NCBI GenBank assembly: GCA_021823685.1
Contig: JAKANL010000009.1
Location: 1 to 45,777, forward strand
DNA from: a bacterium
GTDB taxonomy: Bacteria > Babelota > Babeliae > Babelales > UBA12409
DNA: 45,777 nt
Direction: 5' to 3'
Under the pieces are notes generated by a model. It saw only the letters and a program-made list of their open reading frames with translations, was not told the origin of the DNA and made no database searches. The first letter of the stretch is position 1; each line of letters begins with the position of its first letter. This document shows, one piece after another, positions 1 to 6,806 of the stretch. Made by a program: the position numbers and the translations under genes.

Positions 1-27
1 TGACCGAAGAAGATACACATAAAACAT
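1..27 (-). CDS. GIY-YIG nuclease-like protein, 5' end only (partial)
   Basis: Only the first nine codons are in the window. Read on the minus strand from 27, they give MFYVYLLRS. This matches the usual start of small UPF0213/GIY-YIG domain proteins, where the first strand reads like YYVYILRS. A GAGAAG ribosome-binding site lies five bases before the ATG. The rest of the gene, including the second YIG motif and the catalytic Arg and Glu, lies beyond the left edge, so the family call rests on nine residues. The upstream region holds a repeat-like hairpin and the tRNA cluster. The neighbouring contig sequence would settle it. Confidence 0.5.
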
Positions 28-112
28 AATACTTCTCTAAAAAAGTTCCGCATTCACCGGGCTAAAACTGCCCTACTACGCTCTCCCCAACTCCGTTAAC
101 ACTACGTTGCAC

Positions 113-142
113 CGAGCTACGAAGGGCATACTTCGCTCTTCG
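113..142 (-). repeat. Hairpin repeat unit with CGAAGAGCGA core, copy A
   Basis: On the minus strand this reads CGAAGAGCGAAG, a six-base loop, then CTTCGTAGCTCG. CGAAG pairs with CTTCG and GAG pairs with CTC around a TAG bulge. Related words (TAGCTCG, CGAAGAGCGA) recur at 395-419. The unit sits between the GIY-YIG-like start and tRNA-Asp. The rest of 28-193 shows no convincing ORF or RNA gene. Function unknown. Confidence 0.4.
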
Positions 143-193
143 ATTCCAAAGTCCACTAATTATTTAATCTTTTTCATTCGAAAAGTTGGCCTG

Positions 194-283
194 CCAGTCA
201 TTTCCAATTCGTGATTAGTATTTTTTACCCATCAATGCCCATTCGATGGCAACATTTCTGAGATGGCGTTGGGAAATGACTGG
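194..283 (-). repeat. 90-bp terminal-inverted-repeat element, copy 1, fused to the tRNA-Asp 3' end
   Basis: The element begins CCAGTCATTTCC and ends with the exact complement GGAAATGACTGG, giving 12-bp perfect terminal inverted repeats. A second 90-bp copy lies at 601-690 with about eight substitutions and no indels. The right-hand TGG (281-283) is also the encoded CCA of tRNA-Asp, so on the transcribed strand the element starts at the tRNA CCA. An internal arm pair CCATC/GATGG sits near the middle. There is no ORF and no target-site duplication visible. It may be a MITE-like element or a structured tRNA trailer. Confidence 0.75.
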
Positions 284-358
284 CGGGGCTGACGAGACTC
301 GAACTCGCGACCTTCCGCGTGACAGGCGGACGTTCTAACCAGACTGAACTACAGCCCC
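281..358 (-). tRNA. tRNA-Asp (GTC)
   Basis: The minus strand folds as a full cloverleaf. The acceptor stem is GGGGCTG/CAGCCCC, the D arm is GTTCAG...GAAC, and the anticodon loop CTGTCAC carries GTC between TCCGC and GCGGA. The T arm contains GTTCGAG. The encoded CCA is at 283-281 and overlaps the end of the inverted-repeat element at 194-283. It is the last tRNA of a Val-Asn-Asp cluster. Confidence 0.95.
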
Positions 359-394
359 AACAAATTTCAAAACCCTGCGACCTAGATGGCGCCG

Positions 395-419
395 CGCCGT
401 CGCTCTTCGAGCTATGGCG
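395..419 (-). repeat. Hairpin repeat unit with CGAAGAGCGA core, copy B
   Basis: On the minus strand GCTC-GAA-GAGC forms the tip, and CGCC/GGCG forms the base with two mismatched positions between. It shares TAGCTCGAAGAGCGA-type words with the unit at 113-142, but the base of the stem is CGCC/GGCG instead of the CTTCG/CGAAG arms. It lies between tRNA-Asn and tRNA-Asp and so is probably transcribed with them. Confidence 0.4.
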
Positions 420-463
420 GACTGGCGCTAGCCATTCAAAGCTTTACCTGCGTAGGCGAAGAA

Positions 464-538
464 TGGCTCCTCGGGCAGGACTCGAACCTGCGACCCAACG
501 ATTAACAGTCGTTTGCTCTACCACTGAGCTACCGAGGA
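464..538 (-). tRNA. tRNA-Asn (GTT)
   Basis: The minus strand gives acceptor TCCTCGG/CCGAGGA, D arm GCTC...GAGC, anticodon loop CTGTTAA with GTT, T loop GTTCGAG and an encoded CCA at 466-464. It is the middle gene of the Val-Asn-Asp cluster. Unlike its two neighbours it has no inverted-repeat element at its 3' end. Confidence 0.95.
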
Positions 539-600
539 ATCACATATTTCAAAACGCTCTATCTTTACGCTTACCAAGATGCTTTCAATCGTGTTAACCG

Positions 601-690
601 CCAGTCATTTCCGATTCCTGATTAGTATTTTTTAACCATCAATGCTCACTCGATAGCAATATTTCTGAGATGGCTTTGGGAAATGACTGG
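601..690 (-). repeat. 90-bp terminal-inverted-repeat element, copy 2, fused to the tRNA-Val 3' end
   Basis: Same length and same 12-bp perfect inverted termini as the copy at 194-283, about 91% identical by eye. Again the terminal TGG (688-690) is the encoded CCA of the adjacent tRNA. In the central arm a change turns a C-G pair into one that can pair only as U-G in minus-strand RNA. That fits a structure acting in the tRNA transcript, but one position is weak evidence. Confidence 0.75.
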
Positions 691-763
691 TGGGCGGTGC
701 TGGATTCGAACCAGCGACCCCCAGTTTGTAAGACTGATGCTCTACCAACTGAGCTAACCGCCC
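688..763 (-). tRNA. tRNA-Val (TAC)
   Basis: The minus strand gives acceptor GGGCGGT/ACCGCCC, D arm GCTC...GAGC, anticodon loop CTTACAA with TAC, T loop GTTCGAA and encoded CCA at 690-688. It is the first gene of the cluster and follows a promoter-like sequence at 803-831. Its CCA coincides with the end of the second inverted-repeat element. Confidence 0.95.
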
Positions 764-802
764 TTAATTTCAAAATGCGCTTACCGCGCATCCACCGCTT
801 TC

Positions 803-831
803 ATATTAAAGTAAAAGCCTGACAAAGTCAA
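803..831 (-). promoter_or_regulatory. Sigma-70-like promoter for the tRNA Val-Asn-Asp cluster
   Basis: On the minus strand TTGACT (831-826) and TAATAT (808-803) are separated by 17 bases. Transcription would start about 30 bases before tRNA-Val. No other promoter-like sequence was seen upstream of the cluster. Confidence 0.45.
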
Positions 832-855
832 AGACATACGCAGCACCTGGAGAGC

Positions 856-1671
856 TCAGGCACTCATCGTTATGCGCCGCCGTTCGATCAATAAACAGTA
901 GGTTAATCGTTGAAGATCGACGCGCGGCGTTACCGTAACTTCGTATTCAATACCCTTTTTGGCAAAACATGCAATGGTACCCAGGCAAAGCCCTTGTGGA
1001 TACACCAACCCCTGCCCGCTGGAAAGCACCATGTCGCCCACTTTAAGTTGCTGCAAATGATCGACAAAATAAAGTTTTGCATTATTTTTGCTATTATCAC
1101 CAGAAAAAATACCCGTCGCCCCTGTCTGCGCACAATAGGCGGCGATATTGACGCGGCGATCAGTAATAAGAAGCACTTTGGCATAATATGGATACACCTG
1201 AACCACGCGCCCAATAAGATGATTATCAATCAACGCAATCATGCCATCGGTAATACCCGCCTGCGCCCCACCTTCAACGAGCATATACTGCTCATCAGGA
1301 CAACAATGCGTCATCAAAATTTGTACAATATGGCCATATTGCCAGGAATAACGTTCTCTAAATGCGCGTAATTCGGCAATCGATGCGTCGTAACGGTATA
1401 CCGCATTTATGGCGACCAATTCTTGTAACAATTGGCCACGTTCCTGTTCAAGCTGTTTGAGCCGCTGTTGCAGCTGGCTCACCTGACTCTGTAGCGTTCG
1501 CCAATCGTCCACCGTTTGCGTTGCCCAGCCGTGTAGCTGAATAAATGGGTAGAGCGCCATTGAACACACACGATCGGCCCGTTGCATCCAAATATCATAA
1601 TCATATAGAGCAAAACCAAACACCGCCACGCAAATAACGGCAACCATTGCCCAAGATTTAATTCGCCGCAC
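856..1671 (-). CDS. mreC: Rod shape-determining protein MreC
   Basis: MreC is the membrane-anchored scaffold of the elongasome, linking MreB filaments to periplasmic wall-synthesis enzymes. The 271-residue protein has one N-terminal membrane helix (about 8-24), a coiled coil (about 58-90) and the beta-rich MreC domain. Diagnostic stretches are IGRVVQVYPYYAKVLLITD, GATGIFSG and KVGDMVLSSGQG followed by YPQGLCLGTI. Length is normal. The GTG start overlaps the stop of dus by one base (TAGTG), so translation is probably coupled. No mreB or mreD is in the window. Family identity is firm, although divergence is high outside the core motifs. Confidence 0.88.
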   Translation of the reverse strand: MRRIKSWAMVAVICVAVFGFALYDYDIWMQRADRVCSMALYPFIQLHGWATQTVDDWRTLQSQVSQLQQRLKQLEQERGQLLQELVAINAVYRYDASIAELRAFRERYSWQYGHIVQILMTHCCPDEQYMLVEGGAQAGITDGMIALIDNHLIGRVVQVYPYYAKVLLITDRRVNIAAYCAQTGATGIFSGDNSKNNAKLYFVDHLQQLKVGDMVLSSGQGLVYPQGLCLGTIACFAKKGIEYEVTVTPRVDLQRLTYCLLIERRRITMSA

Positions 1672-2654
1672 TACACTTCCTTCAAAAACGCCCGCAACCC
1701 TTCACGCACACCCGCAACGGATTCACATACCATTAATCGCTGCCGCAGAGCACTCGCCCCATCACCATCTTTAACATAAAAGGGTATAAACTTTCTAAAA
1801 TTATATAACCCATCATCGCCATAATAGTGGCACATCAGTGCCAAATGTTCCAGGGCAACCGCGCATATGGTTTGCGATGAAACGATATACGGCTCGCCAC
1901 GCGCGGCAGCCTGAAGCGCTGCCAATTTCCAGGGAGCTCCTTGCATACCACGCCCAATTAAAAAGCCGTCGACGCCGGTTCTTTCATAGACTGCTTGCGC
2001 TGATGCAAAATCGATTATCCCGCCGGAATAAAGCACGGGAATGGGGGTCGTTTTTTTTACGGCAGCAACCAAATCCCAATCGGGCGTGCCGGCAAAACCC
2101 TCGGTTTGCAGGCGTGGGTGAATTGCCAACGCATCAACACCGCAATCGGTTACCAAGCGAACAACATCAAGCGCATTTTTTTCTTTAAAACCCGCACGCA
2201 TTTTAACCGTTAACGGCAGTTTAACCAGATCACGCAAGACCGTAAGAATTTCTTTGAGCAAGGGCATATCAGCCATAACGGCCGAGCCCGAGCGCGATTT
2301 AACCACGTTGCGCGCCGGACAGGCAATATTGAGATCAATGCCATCGACGCCGACCGCCAAAATGCGCGCAACAGCGCGCTCGATATCAACCAACGAACTT
2401 GCAGTTATTTGGTATTGAAGCGGCCGTTCTTGTTGCAAAAAATTAAGCGATTTCTTGCCGCCAGCATCATGCGCCACGCAGGAAACATGCCGCATTTCGG
2501 TGTACAGAAGCGCCTGCGGCGAAAATTGCCGCACCAATTGGCGAAATGGCGCATCGGTAAAACCATCAAGCGGCCCGCCCATAAACCGCGGATATGCTTG
2601 CCCACCAATACGAACCGAACCGATCCAATACGATGACTGTTTATTTGTTTCCAT
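1671..2654 (-). CDS. dus: tRNA-dihydrouridine synthase
   Basis: This FMN-dependent enzyme reduces uridines in the D-loop of tRNAs. The TIM-barrel start MGGPLDGFTDAPFR, the ACPARNVVKSRSGSAVM stretch with catalytic Cys112, the KMRAGF strand and AIHPRLQTEGFAG are all characteristic of the family. I place the start at the ATG at 2654 (327 residues). An in-frame TTG further upstream would add 13 atypical residues. No strong ribosome-binding site is visible. mreC follows with a one-base overlap, so the two are probably co-transcribed. The DusA/B/C subtype is not assignable by eye. Confidence 0.88.
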   Translation of the reverse strand: METNKQSSYWIGSVRIGGQAYPRFMGGPLDGFTDAPFRQLVRQFSPQALLYTEMRHVSCVAHDAGGKKSLNFLQQERPLQYQITASSLVDIERAVARILAVGVDGIDLNIACPARNVVKSRSGSAVMADMPLLKEILTVLRDLVKLPLTVKMRAGFKEKNALDVVRLVTDCGVDALAIHPRLQTEGFAGTPDWDLVAAVKKTTPIPVLYSGGIIDFASAQAVYERTGVDGFLIGRGMQGAPWKLAALQAAARGEPYIVSSQTICAVALEHLALMCHYYGDDGLYNFRKFIPFYVKDGDGASALRQRLMVCESVAGVREGLRAFLKEV

Positions 2655-2703
2655 ACGTAAATGGTACCATAAAACACTTTTTTTAGCACGCAATCGGGCG
2701 TTC

Positions 2704-2731
2704 TTGACAAATTCTTATTTTCTAGTAGAAT
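2704..2731 (+). promoter_or_regulatory. Sigma-70-like promoter
   Basis: TTGACA (2704-2709) and TAGAAT (2726-2731) are separated by 16 bases, about 48 bases before the start of the secreted protein at 2779. TATAAT at 2731-2736 overlaps, but its 21-base spacing is less likely. Confidence 0.6.
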
Positions 2732-2778
2732 ATAATTACTGGATTTTAAGCTATGAAATGGGGTAGTGGAGGTTATAG

Positions 2779-3513
2779 ATGAACACTGTACATAAAAAAA
2801 CCATGATTTTACTGAGCGCAAGCATGCTCTTTTGCAGCGCAACTGCCGGCTGGCTCGATGACTTAACTACGTTCTCCTGGAGCCGTTGGGCGGCCAAGCA
2901 CGCCGTGGGAATCGCAGCCCATACGCTTCTGGCCAATTATATCGACCAAAGCGATGAAGCTACCGCGCATAATGACGGACCGGGATTTGCTATGTTTGCA
3001 CCACAAATCGGCGAGTGGATCGTCGGTTCAACGTACATAAAGCCAACCCTTAGTCACGGCGCCATACGATTCACCCAGATTGACCAGCAATTACATCCAG
3101 CGCCACGTTTGAGCGCATGGGTTAGCGTTCCGCTCAATATATTGGTATATGGTTTATTAAAAAACAATATCACTGATCCAATGGTTAAAAAATGTGAATT
3201 GAGCGATAACCATAACTCGCCGGGCAATTGCGCCATACGATACACCGCGGATAACCTCACTTCCTCGGTAAGCGAAAAAATCGTAGGCATGATTACTCGT
3301 TATTTTCGTCCAACGCCAAAACGCAATGAGCACGCTGTTGCTCGCGCCGTTGGCTGCCATGCCTGTTTATGCGAAACCGCTCAATATGCGCCAAGCAACC
3401 AATCGCCGCACGCTGCCGTTTGGCAAGCGCAGGGACATTTGACCAAAGAACACCTTGAAGAAATAGCCCACACCATGCACGCAACGTGTCCGGAGCACAA
3501 GAAAACTCACTAA
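2779..3513 (+). CDS. Secreted protein of unknown function
   Basis: I do not recognise this family. The 244-residue protein starts with a clear signal peptide (MNTVHKK, a hydrophobic core and CSATA before GWLDD). A hydrophobic stretch lies near residues 115-128. The C-terminal third contains several Cys and His (GCHACLCET, MHATCPEHKK) that could form disulfides or bind metal. A GGAGG ribosome-binding site and a good promoter at 2704-2731 precede it. It ends in a convergent four-base overlap with the PAP2-like gene. Export suggests an envelope or host-directed role, but no function can be named. Confidence 0.75.
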   Translation: MNTVHKKTMILLSASMLFCSATAGWLDDLTTFSWSRWAAKHAVGIAAHTLLANYIDQSDEATAHNDGPGFAMFAPQIGEWIVGSTYIKPTLSHGAIRFTQIDQQLHPAPRLSAWVSVPLNILVYGLLKNNITDPMVKKCELSDNHNSPGNCAIRYTADNLTSSVSEKIVGMITRYFRPTPKRNEHAVARAVGCHACLCETAQYAPSNQSPHAAVWQAQGHLTKEHLEEIAHTMHATCPEHKKTH

Positions 3514-4307
3514 AAAGAATATGAAAAAGAAACGCCGGGAACTCCGTTTGGGGTAATCCCGGCATTAATATGTAAACGATCATCTAAACGAAAATCGATC
3601 ACTTTGTGAGCCGCAACAGCAAAAATAGCGCCCAATCCGGCACCGGCTACAATTTGCGATGCGTAATGATAGTTATTAACAAGAAGTGATGCAATCACGA
3701 CGCCAGTATACATGCCCACGGGAAGAGCCCACGCTGGCCCTTTGCGCAACGCACACAGAATCGTTGCATAAGTCAGCGTTGCGGCATGCCCAGAGGGAAA
3801 TCCACCATACGCGCATTTTTTGGGAAACCAACCGCTATACGGACGTTGGCATATCGTCCCCTCAAAAGAATCTTTAATAGCATCTTTGGCAATGGCAACG
3901 GCAATAATTCCCGCGAACAAATTTCTCCCCAATAACCGCGTTTCATAATCACGCGAGGCCCAGGCATATCCAGAAACAGCAAGAAGCGGAACCGCAATTC
4001 CGGCATCTTCAATAAAAAGCATTTTGCTCGCCCGGCATTCAATTTCATTGCGATGGCACGAATCGTCGTAAAAACAACGATGAATCGGATCATCAATTTG
4101 ATAAGTACCCGCCCATAATGGCGCAGCAACCGCGCCAACTAATAAGGTTTCTTTTGAAAAAACATTAAAATTAATAAATGCAAAATCGGCAACGAAGTCA
4201 CGTACTTCATAGCCAAATGATCGCAAGTCATGACTCGTAAAAGCGTTAGCAGCGGTCATGGCCCCGCACAAAACCATGATGCATACCCCCTTAACCGCCG
4301 CTTGCAT
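3510..4307 (-). CDS. Exported PAP2-superfamily phosphatase-like protein with altered motif 3
   Basis: PAP2 enzymes dephosphorylate lipid phosphates such as undecaprenyl pyrophosphate or phosphatidate. The 265-residue protein has a signal peptide (cleavage near TAANA), several hydrophobic helices, motif 1-like K145...R155-P156, and the PSGH motif at 171-174. Motif 3 keeps S207 and the nucleophile His214, but the usual Arg is Leu and the usual Asp is Gln218. The Lys of motif 1 is also further from RP than normal. The fold assignment is good, but activity is uncertain. GGGGG precedes the ATG. It converges on the neighbouring secreted gene with a four-base overlap. Confidence 0.78.
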   Translation of the reverse strand: MQAAVKGVCIMVLCGAMTAANAFTSHDLRSFGYEVRDFVADFAFINFNVFSKETLLVGAVAAPLWAGTYQIDDPIHRCFYDDSCHRNEIECRASKMLFIEDAGIAVPLLAVSGYAWASRDYETRLLGRNLFAGIIAVAIAKDAIKDSFEGTICQRPYSGWFPKKCAYGGFPSGHAATLTYATILCALRKGPAWALPVGMYTGVVIASLLVNNYHYASQIVAGAGLGAIFAVAAHKVIDFRLDDRLHINAGITPNGVPGVSFSYSF

Positions 4308-4436
4308 GGAACCCCCTATCCCTTACATTGCAGCCCCACTGTACTAAACGCCAAAGAGCCATAGCAATAAAAAATTTACTTTATTGATAAACCGCCACTG
4401 CGCTATAATATCAGTAGCAAAAAGAGGGGGAGGGTT

Positions 4437-5069
4437 ATGCGTTTTATAATGTTGGTTACCTGTCTTATGTCAATAAATAATATCTTGAGCATGGATCTTG
4501 CGTGCGCAGAAGTCTTGCACCCATCGTCTACACATACACAAACGAGGCACTCACAATCCATGAGCTTGAATGCCGACGTTGAATGCACAGAGACCATGCG
4601 CCCATCATCGCCTGCACCTACACGACCGCATTACGCGTTATCACGGCAATATCGTCCGCTCCCAGGAAACCGCAGTGAGCAGATAGCCTACATATACTGG
4701 GGAACGGTATTTATACCCGTCCTTACCGCGCTCGGCAAAAACTATATCCAGCTCCAGGAAAATGGTTTTATGGTTAATATCGCCGGATTCTTTTCAGCAC
4801 TGAGCGCTCTACATAAAAACAGTATCCAGTTGATTAAAAAATATCGAGAGGCACGAAAACGCTTTGAACAAAAGCCAGAGGTAATCAATTTCATCAGCGA
4901 TCAACTCAGAGAATGCCTCACGGAATACTTAAACCGCGTCATGAGTGAAATCGACATATTTTTCGACACCCCCGCTCTTTTTGATTTAGCGCAACGTGAG
5001 CACAAACCATGGCTGGAGCCTCTGGGCAATTTTTATGAGTACCTATTACATATGCCGCTTGATGATTAG
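4437..5069 (+). CDS. Secreted protein of unknown function
   Basis: No family recognised. The 210-residue protein has an N-terminal signal peptide ending near NNILS, with Met-Asp directly after it. A low-complexity Ser/Thr/Pro/His-rich segment follows (about 25-65). Then comes a hydrophobic segment (about 84-98) and a helical, charged C-terminal half. A GAGGGGGAGGG ribosome-binding site stands before the ATG, and a TATAAT-like box lies about 30 bases upstream. It converges on gatA with a four-base overlap. One of nine exported proteins here with Met at the predicted mature N-terminus. Confidence 0.68.
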   Translation: MRFIMLVTCLMSINNILSMDLACAEVLHPSSTHTQTRHSQSMSLNADVECTETMRPSSPAPTRPHYALSRQYRPLPGNRSEQIAYIYWGTVFIPVLTALGKNYIQLQENGFMVNIAGFFSALSALHKNSIQLIKKYREARKRFEQKPEVINFISDQLRECLTEYLNRVMSEIDIFFDTPALFDLAQREHKPWLEPLGNFYEYLLHMPLDD

Positions 5070-6517
5070 CGTTCGACAAACATTGGCGGATGCATCGTAT
5101 GCCATGGCGTAACTTGCTCATAGGCATGCCCAACTTTATAGAGCAATTCTTCGCTGAGTGCCGGACCAAAGAGCTGGAACCCCACAGGCATGTTATCAAC
5201 AAATCCGCATGGTAACGCCAGTCCTGGAATGCCAATAATGTTGGCAAAGCAGGTAAAGAAATCGAGCAAATCGATCGTAAGCGGATCGTTATCACACGCG
5301 CCAATCTTATACGCTGGCGCAGCCTGCGTTGGCGCCAATAGCACGTCGACATCTTTGAGCACACGCTCCACTTCAACACGCATCAATTGCTGCACTTTTT
5401 TTGCATTCGCATAAAATTTACGCGAGTAACCGGCTGATAATACATAATTACCGATCAGCATACGCGCACGTACTTCGGCGCCAAAGCCTTCATGGCGTGT
5501 GCGCATATACATTTCTTCAAGCGTTTGCGTATCACGATCGCGCAGGCCATACCTGACGCCATCAAAACGTGCCAAATTTGAAGCTGCCTCGGCACGGCTT
5601 AAAACAAAATAAACGGCCGCACAGTAATCGAGCACCGGAATGCTGATCCGCTTGACACGAGCACCCAATTTTTCAAATTCTTTGATCGCCGCTTCAATCC
5701 GTTCTTGCACAGCCGGCTGCATGCCTTTGATATGGACCATGTTGTCCAACACGCCAATGGTACAATGTTCCGGAAGCCTGCCGTCTAACAAGCGCGTATA
5801 ATCGCGCGGCATGACCGAACGGCTTGTAGCATCATGAACATCATGACCCGCAATAACGGATAAAATGGTCGCATTATCTTTAACGGTACGTGTACTGATG
5901 CCAATTTGATCAAACGATGACGCATAGGCCACAACGCCGTAGCGCGAAACTAACCCATACGTGGGCTTGAGGCCAACAATACCGCAAAAAGCGGCTGGCA
6001 AACGTACCGAACCGCCCGTTTCGGTCCCTAAAGCCCAGGGACAAAGGCCAGCTGCAACGGCAGCAATGGAACCACCGCTCGACCCGCCAGGAATGCGATC
6101 TAAATCCCACGGATTGTGCGTTTTAAAATATGCTGAGTATTCCGTTGATCCACCCATGGCAAATTCATCACAGTTGGCACGGCCCAAAAGCGGCGCCCCT
6201 GATTTTTTGAGACGCTCGATGGCTGTTGCATCGTATGGCGAAGTAAAACCAGTCAAAATTTTGGAGGCACACGTTAATTGGCGCCCCCGTTGGGCAATAT
6301 TATCTTTAAGAATCCCCGGAATACCACTGAGCGGACCGGACGGCTGAGATAATCTCAGCGTTGATGGCACATCAAAAACTTCAATGGCGCTTTTTACGCG
6401 TTCGTCGTGCTGTTCAAAACGTTTGGCAAAAAATGAGACAAGTTCCCGGGAAGATATTTCTTTACGCTCGATAAGCTTTTGTAATTGTTCAATGCTGGCA
6501 AAAGCTAGATGTTTCAT
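5066..6517 (-). CDS. gatA: Asp/Glu-tRNA(Asn/Gln) amidotransferase subunit A
   Basis: GatA releases ammonia from glutamine so that GatB can convert mischarged Glu-tRNA(Gln) or Asp-tRNA(Asn) to the correct species. The 483-residue protein has the amidase signature GGSSGGS (144-150) and the Ser-cisSer-Lys triad as Lys71, Ser146 and Ser170. Each is shifted by eight from the commonly quoted Lys79/Ser154/Ser178 numbering. Length is full. The ATG overlaps the gatC stop (ATGA) and follows GGGGGA. gatB is not in the window. This is the last gene of an rsmG-MATE-gatC-gatA run. Confidence 0.96.
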   Translation of the reverse strand: MKHLAFASIEQLQKLIERKEISSRELVSFFAKRFEQHDERVKSAIEVFDVPSTLRLSQPSGPLSGIPGILKDNIAQRGRQLTCASKILTGFTSPYDATAIERLKKSGAPLLGRANCDEFAMGGSTEYSAYFKTHNPWDLDRIPGGSSGGSIAAVAAGLCPWALGTETGGSVRLPAAFCGIVGLKPTYGLVSRYGVVAYASSFDQIGISTRTVKDNATILSVIAGHDVHDATSRSVMPRDYTRLLDGRLPEHCTIGVLDNMVHIKGMQPAVQERIEAAIKEFEKLGARVKRISIPVLDYCAAVYFVLSRAEAASNLARFDGVRYGLRDRDTQTLEEMYMRTRHEGFGAEVRARMLIGNYVLSAGYSRKFYANAKKVQQLMRVEVERVLKDVDVLLAPTQAAPAYKIGACDNDPLTIDLLDFFTCFANIIGIPGLALPCGFVDNMPVGFQLFGPALSEELLYKVGHAYEQVTPWHTMHPPMFVER

Positions 6518-6804
6518 AGATCCCCCGATCGACCCATGATATGGGGAACGACGAACAAGTTATCTTCGCAAACAGGTGCTTGTTCAAGAATAGCTTGAGC
6601 TTCACTTGGCGCGGTAACATCTTCACGCAATACATTCTGCGTTGACTGGGGTTCCTGATCAATATCGGCAGCTACCTGGCATACACGCTCGGCATAGCCC
6701 AGCACGCTTTCAAGCTGCCGCGCAAAACCATCAAGCTCATCGTCTTTTACTTCAATGCGCGCCATTTTGGCGAGTTTGCGCACGTCATCATGGGTAATAT
6801 GCAT
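6514..6804 (-). CDS. gatC: Asp/Glu-tRNA(Asn/Gln) amidotransferase subunit C
   Basis: GatC is the small subunit that clamps GatA to GatB. The protein begins MHITHDDVRKLAKMARIEV, which matches the GatC N-terminal helix, and ends in the conserved region with LREDV and a VPHIMGR-like tail. Length (96 residues) is normal. I use the ATG at 6804. A GTG at 6810, overlapping the upstream stop as GTGA, would add two residues and is also possible. Its stop overlaps gatA by four bases, consistent with stoichiometric coupled translation. Confidence 0.93.
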   Translation of the reverse strand: MHITHDDVRKLAKMARIEVKDDELDGFARQLESVLGYAERVCQVAADIDQEPQSTQNVLREDVTAPSEAQAILEQAPVCEDNLFVVPHIMGRSGDL

Positions 6805-6806
6805 AA

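Noticed and set aside
319-597. Open frame across the tRNA-Asp and tRNA-Asn region
   Set aside because: It reads through two clear tRNA genes on the opposite strand. The peptide is the familiar translation of tRNA sequence and not a protein.
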